Assembly: GCA_964469565.1 (NCBI GenBank)
Contig: CAYXZD010000013.1
Span: 58,039-122,038, forward strand
Direction: 5' to 3'
Source: GCA-2720975 sp964469565
Lineage (GTDB): Bacteria > Planctomycetota > UBA1135 > GCA-002686595
DNA length: 64,000 nt
Part shown: positions 53,506 to 62,930 of the stretch, in pieces
Position numbering within the stretch: the stretch's first letter is position 1
Layout: every line of letters starts with the position of its first letter
Translations under genes and position numbers: made by a program
The notes under the pieces: model-generated
Database searches by the model: none
Seen by the model: only the letters and a program-made list of their open reading frames with translations
What the model was told of the DNA's origin: nothing

Positions 53506-54725
53506 GGGTTATTGGAGTCCTTACTGATCGCCTGGAACCATCCATGGAGGGTGGCAGCCTGCTTGATTGAATCGAATTCCACTTCAGCGTGGGCCCGGCC
53601 ATGACGAGCAAGGTCGAGCCGCTGTGCGGGATCATCTAGTAACGTCTCTAGTGCATGTGCAGTAGCTTCCACATCACCCTCCCCCACAATGATACCCGCC
53701 CGACCCTGATCGAGGATCTCGGGAATCCCCGATACGGTAGTCGAAATACAAGGCAGCCCAATACACAGAGATTCGAGCAACACCGTTGGCAGCGCATCCT
53801 TGTTGCCATCGACATCTACCACGCATGGCAAGCAGTGGACTGTGGCGCGACTCATTAGGGCATGCACAAAGGTCTGCGTCTGTGCTCCAGCCATCACCAC
53901 ATCATCGCCTAGACCGAGTTCGCCAATTAGCGCCTTCAGGCTTTCCTCTTTGTCCCCCGTCCCCACGAGGGTGGTGCGAATGACCCGGCCTCGATCCCGT
54001 AGGAGTGCCACTGCGCGCAATAACACATCAAAGCCCTTCTTCGTCACGAGGCGCCCCACCCCAACAACGTGGTTGGTGTCACGCTCTGCCTCACTCCAAC
54101 TGAACATGTCGAGATCCACGCCGTTGTACAACCGTCGCACCTTCGCCTGCGCTGCATTCGTGAGTACTCCTTGCAAGTACTCTACATTTGCGTCGCAGAC
54201 TGTAATGGTGAATTCCGACCTCTCGATAATGTACGAAAGCAGTCCTGGGTGAACGGTCGAGCGAAAGATGTCCTTAGCATGGGCAGTGATACTGTAGCTA
54301 GGCCCGCCGAGCTCCCTCACGAGCAAGGCCACAAAGGCCGCCTCTGTAGCAAAGTGAACGTGAATGTGTTTGATGCCAAGGGCTGCAGATCGGCGACAGA
54401 CGTACAGGGCCTCGGTGATGAGCTTATGGAGCTTCGGGTGCTCATAGGGGAGCACCGAACGAATAACCCCCGCAAAGTGGTCGAGCGATACGCCGCTCAG
54501 ATCCTCGTTGAGAAACAGTTCACGCCAAGGGTCAGACCCAGACGCAGGTGGAATACACTCAATCTGGGCCTTCAGGCGCTCAAACTGAGGGTGGCGGGGC
54601 TCGTCATCAGGAGCGCGCCGTGAGAAGATATGCAGATCGAGGCCGAGCTCTTCCTGCCTCAGGATTTCGTTGAGAACGAAAGTTTCTGAGAGGCGTGGGA
54701 ACTTCTTGAGGAGGTAGGCAAACAT
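53502..54725 (-). CDS. GT4-family glycosyltransferase (first gene of the operon)
   Basis: The 407-residue protein begins MFAYLLKKFPRLSETFVLNEI, the usual start of a GT4 group seen in exopolysaccharide clusters. It contains HIHVHFATEAAFVALLVRELG, VRRLYNGVDLDMF, VGVGRLVTKKGFDVLLRAVALL and TVLLESLCIGLPCISTTVSGIPEIL. It is the first gene of a nine-gene minus-strand run ending at 41760, in which most neighbours overlap by 4 bases. No clear promoter motif was found in the 950 bases upstream. Confidence 0.92.
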   Translation of the reverse strand: MFAYLLKKFPRLSETFVLNEILRQEELGLDLHIFSRRAPDDEPRHPQFERLKAQIECIPPASGSDPWRELFLNEDLSGVSLDHFAGVIRSVLPYEHPKLHKLITEALYVCRRSAALGIKHIHVHFATEAAFVALLVRELGGPSYSITAHAKDIFRSTVHPGLLSYIIERSEFTITVCDANVEYLQGVLTNAAQAKVRRLYNGVDLDMFSWSEAERDTNHVVGVGRLVTKKGFDVLLRAVALLRDRGRVIRTTLVGTGDKEESLKALIGELGLGDDVVMAGAQTQTFVHALMSRATVHCLPCVVDVDGNKDALPTVLLESLCIGLPCISTTVSGIPEILDQGRAGIIVGEGDVEATAHALETLLDDPAQRLDLARHGRAHAEVEFDSIKQAATLHGWFQAISKDSNNP

Positions 54726-55675
54726 AGGGTCAAGGGTGAGGGGCCTAGGAGTCGCTATACCCTAGAGGTGCAGAATGAGATCCCAAGGGCAAAGGGGCAT
54801 GTGTGAGTGAGAGCACTAGCCCCAAATCCGATCTACCAAAAAAAGAAGCGCACCTAGGGATACTGCTGCCCATTTGACCTGGTGGGTTGCCTCGGCCAGC
54901 ACATCCTGGGGACCTGTGTTGTAGAAGCTCAACCCCCTCGTTGCGGACCGGCTTCGGCGGGCTGTGACAGGGTGTGGATGGTGTCCCTCGGGGGCATGTG
55001 TACTGTCTTCAGCTCGAATCCGCCCCCAGGCCATCTCCCCACGGCTGGAAGTGGAGGCGGTTGGATGACCGGGGGGCTCTGCCAAACGCAAATGAGTGGG
55101 CCGGTTGGGTAAGGGGTGAAGCACGAGAACAGTTGGATGAATGGGTGGAGGGGTTTAGGTGTAGGCGAATTGAGCCACAATCCGATTCAATCTGCCTAGG
55201 TTCAAGACTTGGCGTCGGAGGGTGGCGCGGATGCCGGGAACCTACAGAGGCAACTGTCATGCCCAACCCGCGAAAAACGTGCATTAGGAAAGCCAATCCC
55301 CGCTGTTGGCCCCCTGAGAGCGGCAGCCACCTGCAATTCACACAGGCCCCAATACTCCGCATCTCCTACCCTGCCGGGGGACTAGGGTTCGCGCCGGAAA
55401 GAACGCCCTAGAGGTTCGGTAAAAAGGACCGGGTGTTTCACCCAATCTTGGCGACCTCACCATGAAAGCTGAGTGAATTGGGGTAGACACCAAACTCGCC
55501 TAGACACCCCACAGGTGGGTAGTTCCGCCAAATGCTCAGGTTTGCGTTATCTTTTGGCCAAGTGTGGCAACGTTTTTGCTAAGCAGCCGTCTGAAACAAC
55601 TCCAGTTCTATTTCAGATGGCATGGCGCAGCACCCAGCCACCAGCAATTGCACCTCTCACACAGAGCGAATTCGA
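54726..55675. other. 950-base space between divergent genes, no gene supported
   Basis: Short open frames on both strands lack start signals or recognisable similarity. It must contain the promoters of the minus-strand glycan operon and of the exported protein at 55676. I looked for a sigma-54 GG-N10-GC motif on the minus strand just before the glycosyltransferase and did not find a good match. Confidence 0.5.
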
Positions 55676-57241
55676 ATGAAATTCACCTTAGCCCCCCTAT
55701 GCGTTCTTCCCCTACTGCTGTCCCTCAGTGCCCCTGCTCTGGCTGATGTGTTCACAGGGCGGCTGGTCGACAAGTCTGGAGTCGGATTAGTCGGCATTGA
55801 CATTGATGCTATCGATGCCAATGGGAATCCTGTGACCCTCTCAGGGGACTACACGGATGCCAATGGCAACTTCACAGTGACAATGCTCACGGGTCCGGGA
55901 GTTTTCACGATTCTGTTCAATCCCCCTGCGCCGCCCGCCAACACCTATGTGCTAGAGGGCCTACCCAACGTAAACGTCTCTGGCACCACCAACTTGGGTA
56001 CGGTGACCATGAGAGACGGAGTCATCATATCTGGAAGGGTCGTCACTGTGGCCGGAGACCGTGTGGCTCTTGTTGACTTGGATGCCCTCGATGCCAATGG
56101 CGATTCCGTCTTCTTGAGCGGTGACCAGACAAGCGCAACGGGGAAGTTCAGTATTGTTGTGCCCAAAGGGCGAAACACCATTCGTTTCGACCCCTCCAAT
56201 GCCTCCATTCAAGTCCTTGCGCCCTACGCCATTGAACGATTCTTCGGGAATGACAATGCGCTTGGAAAGATCACTCTCGAGCCAGGTTTTACTGTTACTG
56301 CAGTGATTCGTGATTTCAACTTCGCAGCTGTCGCCAGCGCAGACCTCGATGCCCATGACTCCGTAACGGGCGACAAGCTCTACACGCCTGGAGACAACAC
56401 CGACAACAACGGCTATGTCGATTTTGTTGTTCCAGCCGGAACCTATGACATAGAGGTTGGACCCTTGCTTCAAGACCGGCTAGTGACCAAGGAGGTTCTT
56501 GGCCTCGCGGTTTCATCAGACACCAGCCTGGGGATCGTCAAGCTTGAGGCCGGCGCCGTTCTCTCGGGCAACATCACCTCTGTTGCAGGTTCTGGCCTCT
56601 TTAAAGTCGACCTCGATCTGCGCGACCCAATCACCCAAGCTTCGATTCCCGTCACGCAAGACAACACCGATGCGCAGGGGAATTACGCTGTTGTAGTTCC
56701 CTTTGCCAATCTCGATCTCATTTTCACTCCTAATTACTCCATTCCCCACGCAACAGAGCTCGTACCCGGTGTGCTTGTTGTCGGCGACACCACAATCGAT
56801 GCCACTCTGCCTGATTGCGAGTGCCTCACCCCCATGGGTTCAGGTACACGCGGTACCGGTGGACTGCTTCCAAAACTCCTTTCCAATAAGACCGCCCTGC
56901 GGACGGGCAATCCCAACCTGCGGCTCAAGATACGCAATGCCCGTGGTGGAGCCACGGCGCTCGTGGCCATGGGGGTCGCCTACGACATGGGTATCGGCTC
57001 GGGATCAGGTTCGCACCAACCCTTTGGAAGCCTGCACCGGCTATTCGCACCCCCCATCCCCCTCGCCTTGGGGGGACTTGCAGGAGTCGCAGGAGCAGGC
57101 ACGGGGAGCATTCGTTTCGCATTGCCTGAAGATCCTGCCATTGCTGGATTGACGATTGCAGCCCAGGCTGCGATACGCGACCCTGACGCATTAGGTGGCT
57201 ATGCCAAGACGCGCGTTCTTGGGGGCGTGGCCTGTAACTAG
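55676..57241 (+). CDS. Exported protein with about five carboxypeptidase-regulatory-like repeats
   Basis: From ATG 55676 the product is 521 residues with a signal peptide (MKFTLAPLCVLPLLLSLSAPALA). About five tandem units of 80-90 residues follow, each with the pattern G-x-(V/L)-x...VDLDA.D..G......GD.T...G.(F/Y)....P.G....F.P. They resemble CarboxypepD_reg/transthyretin-like beta sandwiches. The segments IDIDAIDANGNPVTLSGD and VDLDALDANGDSVFLSGD show how close two units are. A C-terminal region of about 130 residues begins with DCECL. It is likely extracellular or surface-attached. The lipoprotein gene downstream starts with GTG one base past the stop. Confidence 0.75.
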   Translation: MKFTLAPLCVLPLLLSLSAPALADVFTGRLVDKSGVGLVGIDIDAIDANGNPVTLSGDYTDANGNFTVTMLTGPGVFTILFNPPAPPANTYVLEGLPNVNVSGTTNLGTVTMRDGVIISGRVVTVAGDRVALVDLDALDANGDSVFLSGDQTSATGKFSIVVPKGRNTIRFDPSNASIQVLAPYAIERFFGNDNALGKITLEPGFTVTAVIRDFNFAAVASADLDAHDSVTGDKLYTPGDNTDNNGYVDFVVPAGTYDIEVGPLLQDRLVTKEVLGLAVSSDTSLGIVKLEAGAVLSGNITSVAGSGLFKVDLDLRDPITQASIPVTQDNTDAQGNYAVVVPFANLDLIFTPNYSIPHATELVPGVLVVGDTTIDATLPDCECLTPMGSGTRGTGGLLPKLLSNKTALRTGNPNLRLKIRNARGGATALVAMGVAYDMGIGSGSGSHQPFGSLHRLFAPPIPLALGGLAGVAGAGTGSIRFALPEDPAIAGLTIAAQAAIRDPDALGGYAKTRVLGGVACN

Positions 57242-57242
57242 C

Positions 57243-59525
57243 GTGCCTATCAGGTTCATCTTATCAGCCATCGCCCTGTGGGCTATGGCTGGTAGTTGCA
57301 CTGACCGGTTCTCAGCACCTCCGGCCGACGGGCCCAATGGGGGCACCCCTGGAGCCGGAGGAGGTGAAGGGAGCCACCCACGGATCTCACTGATCTCAGC
57401 CGCCCCATCCACTAACGAGGGGCTAGTGGCCTGGCGCACCGAAGACCTTGGGGCCACACCCCCCAATGCAGCTTTATTCGTGGGTACTGACGCCGCGACC
57501 CTTTTTGCTCAGCCTGCCATCCCGGTCACGCTCTCTCTCGGCCAGAGGCTCATAACAGGCCTGACTGAAAACGTGACCTACCACGTGGGCATGGGCGTTG
57601 AAACTTCGCCGGGGCAGTATGCACAGGTTGGACCGACCTTGCGTATGCGTGCGGACATGGTGATTTATGCCAACATCGATACGCCCGCATCATTTGATGA
57701 CCAGGATGGGCTAACTCCCGAAACTGCATTCTTTGACCCTGCAATCGCTGTAGCCATTGCACAGGCGTTCGGGGGCGGCAATGTGTGGATCGCTGAAGGA
57801 AGCTACCCTGCGGTTTCAATCACGATGATTGATGGAGTTGACATCTATGGCGGCTTCGAGCCCACCTTCGATCTTCGACTCCGGAATGCACCGCGCCAGG
57901 ACACTGTATTGGTAGGTCCCGCCAATGAAGACGTGCTCATTTTCAACAAGGGATTGGTCCCCATCACCATCGACAGTGTCACAATCGATGGGAGCGCGGG
58001 TGTGGAAAATGGGGTCATCGTGAATACACGGCCCTTGGAATTGCGCTCAATGGTCCTCTCGGGTTGCGGCCGCGGAGTGAAGCTACGCTCCTCTGACAAT
58101 GCGAATCCAGCCCAGGTCACGGTGATTGGTTGCGATATAAACCAATCACGGGTCGAAGGCCTTTCCCTGATCGGTGCGTTCGATCTCGCGGTCTATGCCA
58201 CCATCTTCTCGGACAACAAAAACGAAGGCCTAGATACGGGTCCGGCTTCAGCTCCATCATTCGAAATCATCGATATCAGCATCGTTGACTGCGAGTTTAG
58301 AGGCAACGGAGCCGAGGGACTCGATCTCACTCTCTCCGCGCCAAGCACACCGACAGGCACAGGAGGGTCATTCAACATTCGGGTCGAAGACTGTGACTTC
58401 ATCGGCAATGTCTTGTCGGGGATGTTGGTGGACATCGACTTCGAGTTAGACCCCACATGGGAAGCGAGTATTCACATTCGCGGCTGCTATGCGGCGGCCA
58501 ATGGTGCTGATGGAATCCACCTTGATATCGATTCCCGATCGGACACTTTGATTCAGCGTTGCAATCTGACCACCAACGCCGCCAATGGACTCCGAGTCAC
58601 CTCAGAGTCATACAGAGAGTTGGTCACCCTTTCTGCGAGCGCCCTCACCGGCAATTTATCGGCGGGAGCCCGGGCAAGCCTGGGCAACGTTCCGTTGCTC
58701 GTAAGTCATTGTGTTGTGGCGGGCAACGCTGCTGGGGGAATTGTCCAAGGTGTGGTGCGGGGGAGTGCCACATCCACTGCCGGGCATCTACAGAGCAAGG
58801 CCTTTCAAGGCATCACACCGCACTTCAGCTTGGACCTCGACAGCTCGACCCTGCCCTTTTCGAATGCGCCAATTCAGTACCTCACAGCCACTAAGCTCAC
58901 CGGGAATGAAGTCATCACAGCCACCGCCCCGGACTTTGGCAGTGGGAGCGTCTGTGAGTTGAGTGATGACGGTGTTGCCTACTTGTCCCAGTCTGTGACC
59001 TCAGCGAGCGTCTTCCTCGACCCGGCTCCGACGTCCATTCCGATTCCCACCCGATTGCGTGCGTTCCCTCCCGCCAGCCCAGTATTGGAAGACTACATTC
59101 CCTCACCCGCCTCCCCTCTCCTCGGTGCTGGCATGTCGTTTCCCGGTTTCCCCGCAGAGGACTGTGGCCCCTTCGGGTCGACCCACCCAGGACCGCCGGG
59201 CTCAGAGGACCTAGTGTCTGCGCGACCCTTCTACCTTGCTCACACGGTGCCGGCCTACGGATCAGCGCTCGGCTCGGGCCAAGTACTGACCCTCCAGTTC
59301 AGCGGCGGCTTGGCTCCCGCCAACATTCCCGCCGGAGCGATTCGTGTGACCCAGGGAACCACGGGCATTGACGTTCCAGTGGACTTGGCAGTCACCAACG
59401 GCCAGATTCAGGTTTCTCCCCCCATCGGGGGCTGGCAATCGGGCATGGTCGTTGAGTTGCACAGGCGGCTCACCTCGGCCTCAGGTGATCTTCTGATCGC
59501 TCCAGTGGCCCTGCCCATCCAATAA
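57243..59525 (+). CDS. Lipoprotein with right-handed beta-helix (pectate-lyase-like) fold
   Basis: The GTG at 57243 gives VPIRFILSAIALWAMAGSC, a lipoprotein signal with lipobox AGSC, one base after the upstream stop. A frame start at 57195 would overlap that gene and lose the signal position. The mature chain has a DUF1565-type opening (ASFDDQDGLTPETAFFDPAIAVAIAQAFGGGNVWIAEG). Many parallel-beta-helix turns follow (VTVIGCDINQSRVEGLSLIG, ISIVDCEFRGNGAEGLDLT, IHIRGCYAAANGADGIHLDI). Such folds bind or cleave polysaccharides; no catalytic residues are evident. It is probably co-transcribed with the repeat protein upstream. Confidence 0.75.
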   Translation: MPIRFILSAIALWAMAGSCTDRFSAPPADGPNGGTPGAGGGEGSHPRISLISAAPSTNEGLVAWRTEDLGATPPNAALFVGTDAATLFAQPAIPVTLSLGQRLITGLTENVTYHVGMGVETSPGQYAQVGPTLRMRADMVIYANIDTPASFDDQDGLTPETAFFDPAIAVAIAQAFGGGNVWIAEGSYPAVSITMIDGVDIYGGFEPTFDLRLRNAPRQDTVLVGPANEDVLIFNKGLVPITIDSVTIDGSAGVENGVIVNTRPLELRSMVLSGCGRGVKLRSSDNANPAQVTVIGCDINQSRVEGLSLIGAFDLAVYATIFSDNKNEGLDTGPASAPSFEIIDISIVDCEFRGNGAEGLDLTLSAPSTPTGTGGSFNIRVEDCDFIGNVLSGMLVDIDFELDPTWEASIHIRGCYAAANGADGIHLDIDSRSDTLIQRCNLTTNAANGLRVTSESYRELVTLSASALTGNLSAGARASLGNVPLLVSHCVVAGNAAGGIVQGVVRGSATSTAGHLQSKAFQGITPHFSLDLDSSTLPFSNAPIQYLTATKLTGNEVITATAPDFGSGSVCELSDDGVAYLSQSVTSASVFLDPAPTSIPIPTRLRAFPPASPVLEDYIPSPASPLLGAGMSFPGFPAEDCGPFGSTHPGPPGSEDLVSARPFYLAHTVPAYGSALGSGQVLTLQFSGGLAPANIPAGAIRVTQGTTGIDVPVDLAVTNGQIQVSPPIGGWQSGMVVELHRRLTSASGDLLIAPVALPIQ

Positions 59526-59569
59526 CCGCGCTCTCTCTATTCTCTTCACGCATACCAAGGGGATCACTC

Positions 59570-59575
59570 TATAAT
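59570..59575 (+). promoter_or_regulatory. TATAAT -10 box giving a probably leaderless transcript
   Basis: A perfect TATAAT ends 7 bases before the ATG at 59583, so transcription would begin at or next to the start codon. No Shine-Dalgarno is present. A -35 box at normal spacing is weak. Confidence 0.5.
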
Positions 59576-59582
59576 TCCCTCG

Positions 59583-60062
59583 ATGGCGAGCATTCACCTT
59601 ATGAAGCCTTTGGATTGGGAACGAGTTAGGGAGCTGCGGCTTTCGGCCCTCGAGGATGCACCCGATGCCTTTTCAAATACGCTAGCCCACGAGCAGTCAT
59701 TTGACGAAAGCACCTGGCGCGCCCGCCTGTCTGAGGCGACGACCTTCCTGGCCACTCTCGATGGACAAGATGTGGGCATGATGACCGTGAGTGTACAACC
59801 GGATGCACGGACGGGGCTTGCCATGGGCGTATGGGTGAGCCCAAACGCTAGGGGCCAACGGATCGGCGCGCAGCTCTTTGAATTCCTATTCAATTGGGCC
59901 CGAGCCCAAGATCTGGAACGCATCACCCTCGATGTGGGTAACACAAATACATCAGCACAGACCCTCTACAAGAATCTAGGCTTTCTCCCCACAGGCCGAA
60001 CCGGCAGCCTCCCAGTACCGCGCACCCACGTCCTGGAGCACGAGCTTGAACGCTGGCTCTAA
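59583..60062 (+). CDS. GNAT family N-acetyltransferase
   Basis: The 159-residue protein shows the full GNAT fold: WERVRELRLSALEDAPDAF, TFLATLDGQDVGMMTV, the acetyl-CoA loop GVWVSPNARGQRIGAQLFEFL (motif A with R-x-x-R/G-x-G/A), then LDVGNTNTSAQTLYKNLGFLPTG. It probably acetylates a small molecule or a protein N-terminus; the substrate cannot be inferred. It stands alone between the beta-helix lipoprotein and the convergent lipoprotein at 60083. Confidence 0.88.
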   Translation: MASIHLMKPLDWERVRELRLSALEDAPDAFSNTLAHEQSFDESTWRARLSEATTFLATLDGQDVGMMTVSVQPDARTGLAMGVWVSPNARGQRIGAQLFEFLFNWARAQDLERITLDVGNTNTSAQTLYKNLGFLPTGRTGSLPVPRTHVLEHELERWL

Positions 60063-60082
60063 TCAGTCCAGACGGAGGGTAC

Positions 60083-60856
60083 TCATCGTCCCCCAGGCCC
60101 TGACTCCAGCCATTTCCGAGGGAGCATAGCGTTCGGGCACATTCTCGAGACTCCATCCCAGAACGCCCTCTGGGCATTGGTCAGCAAGTCATCATGGATC
60201 GCACGCAGCTTCTTGATGCCTCGGTTGCCGTAAACGTTTGAGCTAGAGGTTGTGTAACTGAAAGATCTCTGATCACTGTTCTCTGCCTGGAACGCAAATC
60301 CTCCCAGCATGGATCCCGACTCCAAGTCAAAACACAGAGTCTCACCTTCAAAGTGCCCTCCAATAAAACTCTCGCCCTCCACCGAGCGAGGCATCTTGTG
60401 TTGGACCGTGCGCACTACGAACAGATAACGCAGCTGGCTCACTTTCTGGAATTCACTTTCAACCGTCTGGGGGTCATCCGCCATGGACCACCATTCTCCA
60501 TCGAGTGAGTCACGTGCGTGGGCCAGGAAATACAGTTCACTGATTACGAGGCCCAGCTCAACCGGAACCCCCCCGATGTCCACTAGTCGCTCCTCGTGAA
60601 CCACCCCTGCGTTCCAGGTAGGACTTAGACTGCCGGGTTCTCCCAGTTGAAAATCCAGCGTGTGTCCCTCAAACCCAATCCCCGCATCCAACTCAGCCGC
60701 CGCAAGGCGCCCAGCCACTGCGCTTACATGGGCAAGGTTGTGTTCCACACTCGCCCTGTGTTCATCCACGATGGCCTCTACCGACGGCCCACACCCCCCA
60801 GCCAAAACCGCAGCCAGGAAACCGACCCAGAGCTTTCCATTGTTTGCATTCCTCAT
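60083..60856 (-). CDS. Predicted lipoprotein of unknown function
   Basis: The 257-residue product starts MRNANNGKLWVGFLAAVLAGGC, a lipoprotein signal with lipobox AGGC. The mature part has a helical first section (EHRASVEHNLAHVSAVAGRLA) and a mixed region with RYLFVVRTVQHKMP and GGHFEGETLCFDLESGS. I recognise no family. A TAGGAT box lies 9 bases before the ATG on the minus strand and no Shine-Dalgarno is present. It is convergent with the GNAT gene, 20 bases apart. Confidence 0.6.
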   Translation of the reverse strand: MRNANNGKLWVGFLAAVLAGGCGPSVEAIVDEHRASVEHNLAHVSAVAGRLAAAELDAGIGFEGHTLDFQLGEPGSLSPTWNAGVVHEERLVDIGGVPVELGLVISELYFLAHARDSLDGEWWSMADDPQTVESEFQKVSQLRYLFVVRTVQHKMPRSVEGESFIGGHFEGETLCFDLESGSMLGGFAFQAENSDQRSFSYTTSSSNVYGNRGIKKLRAIHDDLLTNAQRAFWDGVSRMCPNAMLPRKWLESGPGGR

Positions 60857-60918
60857 GATGGCCGCATCCTAACAGACCCACCCCTGCTGCTCTGATCGAA
60901 GCTCTTGGTTTGCCGCAA

Positions 60919-61233
60919 CTACGTCCCAGTTCGACGCAAGGCGCGAGTCAAGCTGGCGAGGGCCACTCCCCAAGCCAAGCTGTTTCCAATGAACACCGTC
61001 CACTCCAAGGTGTCCGAATTGGCTGTTCCGCCGCCAAGACACTCCCAAAGGAAGAGACCGGGCTGCATCAAAGTCTCTGCCACCACTTCGGCAAGGCCGA
61101 TGAGGATTGGGGGCTCCCAACCAAGATCATCGAGGTGTTCAATAGAGCCTAAGGAAAGCAACACACACACACTCAAGGTTCCCAAATGAACTACCGCATT
61201 TGCGATGGACGAGGCAATCAAAGTGCGTGGCAT
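60919..61233 (-). CDS. Small membrane protein
   Basis: The 104-residue frame from ATG 61233 starts MPRTLIASSIANAVVHLGTLSVCVLLSLGS and has hydrophobic stretches at the N-terminus, PPILIGLAEVVAETLMQPGLFL and WTVFIGNSLAWGVALASL, then a basic end (RALRRTGT). This fits three membrane helices. No family is recognised. A longer frame to 61392 exists but its extra N-terminus is not membrane-like and is probably not translated. Confidence 0.5.
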   Translation of the reverse strand: MPRTLIASSIANAVVHLGTLSVCVLLSLGSIEHLDDLGWEPPILIGLAEVVAETLMQPGLFLWECLGGGTANSDTLEWTVFIGNSLAWGVALASLTRALRRTGT

Positions 61234-61515
61234 GGAACCGATGATAACTCCAAATTGACCTCGTCGATGGGGAACAATCCCTAACCCATGTTCACGGGAC
61301 GGGCCTCGTGGGACTTTGGAAGCCCAATCCCACTGGGAGCACTCTCTAGGGGCGCCATGCGGACTCTCGCGGATGGGTTCCGTTCTTCCCAAAGTCCATG
61401 CAATTCCGATCGTAGTAGACGGTTCCGCAGCCAGCTGCGCGATACTGAAGGTCGCTCAATCGGTCCGCACAAGGAGCCCCTGCCCTCGGTCCACACAAGG
61501 GGCAGTGTGCCCCGG

Positions 61516-62546
61516 TTAGCTCACCTTGCGCAATTGCCACCAGCTCTTGAGGGATTCCAGCTTCAGATGCCTGTCCAGCAAGCGGCGATTGATGTAATTG
61601 CTACGCAGACCGATTCTAGAGAAATAACGTTTGCGCAACGAAGCCATCCAAAGTTGCGTGACAGACATGCATGCGCCCTGACCAAAGAACACGTGCCACC
61701 AATAGATCGGGATGAACAGCATGTCCCCAGGCTCAAGCACCACCTCAATCGGGCGAGAATCTCGAGGCCGTGGAAACTCTGACAAGTCCGGCCAGCTTCC
61801 GTCGCGCTCGAAGGCCACCTTGCTGAAACTGAATTCACGCGACAACCAATGGTAGGGATAGAGGTTGCCGAAGTTGCCTCCGTCCAGAGGGAAAAGTAGG
61901 CCTCGTTTTTGCCCAACTACTTGGCAGAGCATGGCTTCTGCCGATGGATGGTAATGAACGCTGCACAGCGAGTCTCTTCCGGCGAAGATCTTGGCGGCTA
62001 GGTGAGGAGCAGAGCCAAAGAGTGTAGGAATCTCAATATCCTGAGCGACTTCACCGAGTATCGCTGGTTCTCCATTTCGGATAATGGGCCGCTCTAAATA
62101 TCCGCAACCCTTTTCGCCACCCGAAAACTACTCCGAGCAGAACTGGCCCATCGAACCGCTCACGGCATTGCCCGCAGGAGGAAGTTCCTTATTGGCGAAG
62201 ATCCCTGCCAAGTAGTCCGGATCAGACCAGTGTTTCAGCGCTCTCCAATCCTCCATGGCCCCACGAATCAAGAGGGNNNNNNNNNNNNNNNNNNNNNNNN
62301 NNNNNNNNNNNNNNNNNNNNNNNNNNNNNNNNNNNNNNNNNNNNNNNNNNNNNNNNNNNNNNNNNNNNNNNNNNNNTCAGACCAGTGTTTCAGCGCTCTC
62401 CAATCCTCCATGGCCCCACGAATCAAGAGGGGCAGGCTGGGTTCAACGTATTCGCTTCGGAAAACCTCCCCACTGAGGTCTTTCGCATCGATCGAAGGGC
62501 AAGTTTGGTACGCGGGAATGTTCGAGGTTGATTGGGTTGTACTCAT
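61516..62546 (-). pseudogene. JmjC/cupin_8-like oxygenase gene, interrupted by an assembly gap and an internal stop
   Basis: The start (MSTTQSTSNIPAYQTCP...LPLLIRGAMEDWRALKHW) and the end (RKVS) are in one frame if the Ns and one copy of the repeated 55 bases flanking them are removed. The middle reads LCSVHYHPSAEAMLCQVVG and VVLEPGDMLFIPIYWWHVFF, the iron-site neighbourhood of JmjC/cupin_8 2-oxoglutarate oxygenases. An in-frame TAG lies at 62128-62130, after GSMGQFCSE. The stop is near the contig join, so a sequencing or assembly error is as likely as a true mutation. If intact, the protein would be about 290 residues, normal for the family, acting as a hydroxylase on an unknown substrate. 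Confidence 0.65.
62277..62376. other. Assembly gap: 100 Ns with duplicated flanks
   Basis: The 55 bases at 62222-62276 are repeated exactly at 62377-62431. This is what two overlapping contig ends joined without merging would look like. The true distance is probably zero and the coordinates to the right are then inflated by 155. Confidence 0.9.
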
Positions 62547-62930
62547 CGGTGGCAGGCATCCGGTCCAATTGTAGGCAAGAACTTACACCACGATAACGCC
62601 AAGCGCCTGCGAGCGGGGTGTTCGTTTTCAATCAGGGCTCCATTCCTCGCCCAGGCTCTCGAATTGCCGGTATCCCTTCCAGGATTCGCACAGGGCTCCG
62701 ATCAAGAAACTCATGCAACTGCGCGCCGGCCTGCCCCCCTGGTGTGAACCTAACCCAGACTGGGGGACTGAACATCTTGCTGCCAAGTGCCCTCCCGCCG
62801 TTTATCATTGTCTGGGTATCCTTGACTGCAGCCACCCATTCCCTTCGCCTCGGATCCGCCGGTCACCACCCCAACACCGCAGAGGATCGGCACCGAGCTA
62901 GCCGAAGCACTCTATAACCGCTGACCAGAC
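62547..62930. other. 384-base space without a supported gene
   Basis: A 67-codon minus-strand frame at 62632-62835 (GTG start) has no recognisable motif and is not called. A TATAAC box at about 62915 lies 12 bases before the next ATG and could be its -10 element. Confidence 0.4.

Noticed and set aside
54816..55124. Minus-strand frame in the space before the repeat protein
   Set aside because: No start signal, no similarity, and a plus-strand frame of equal quality overlaps it.
62632..62835. 67-codon minus-strand frame near the assembly gap
   Set aside because: Short, no motif and no family; it could be chance coding-like sequence.
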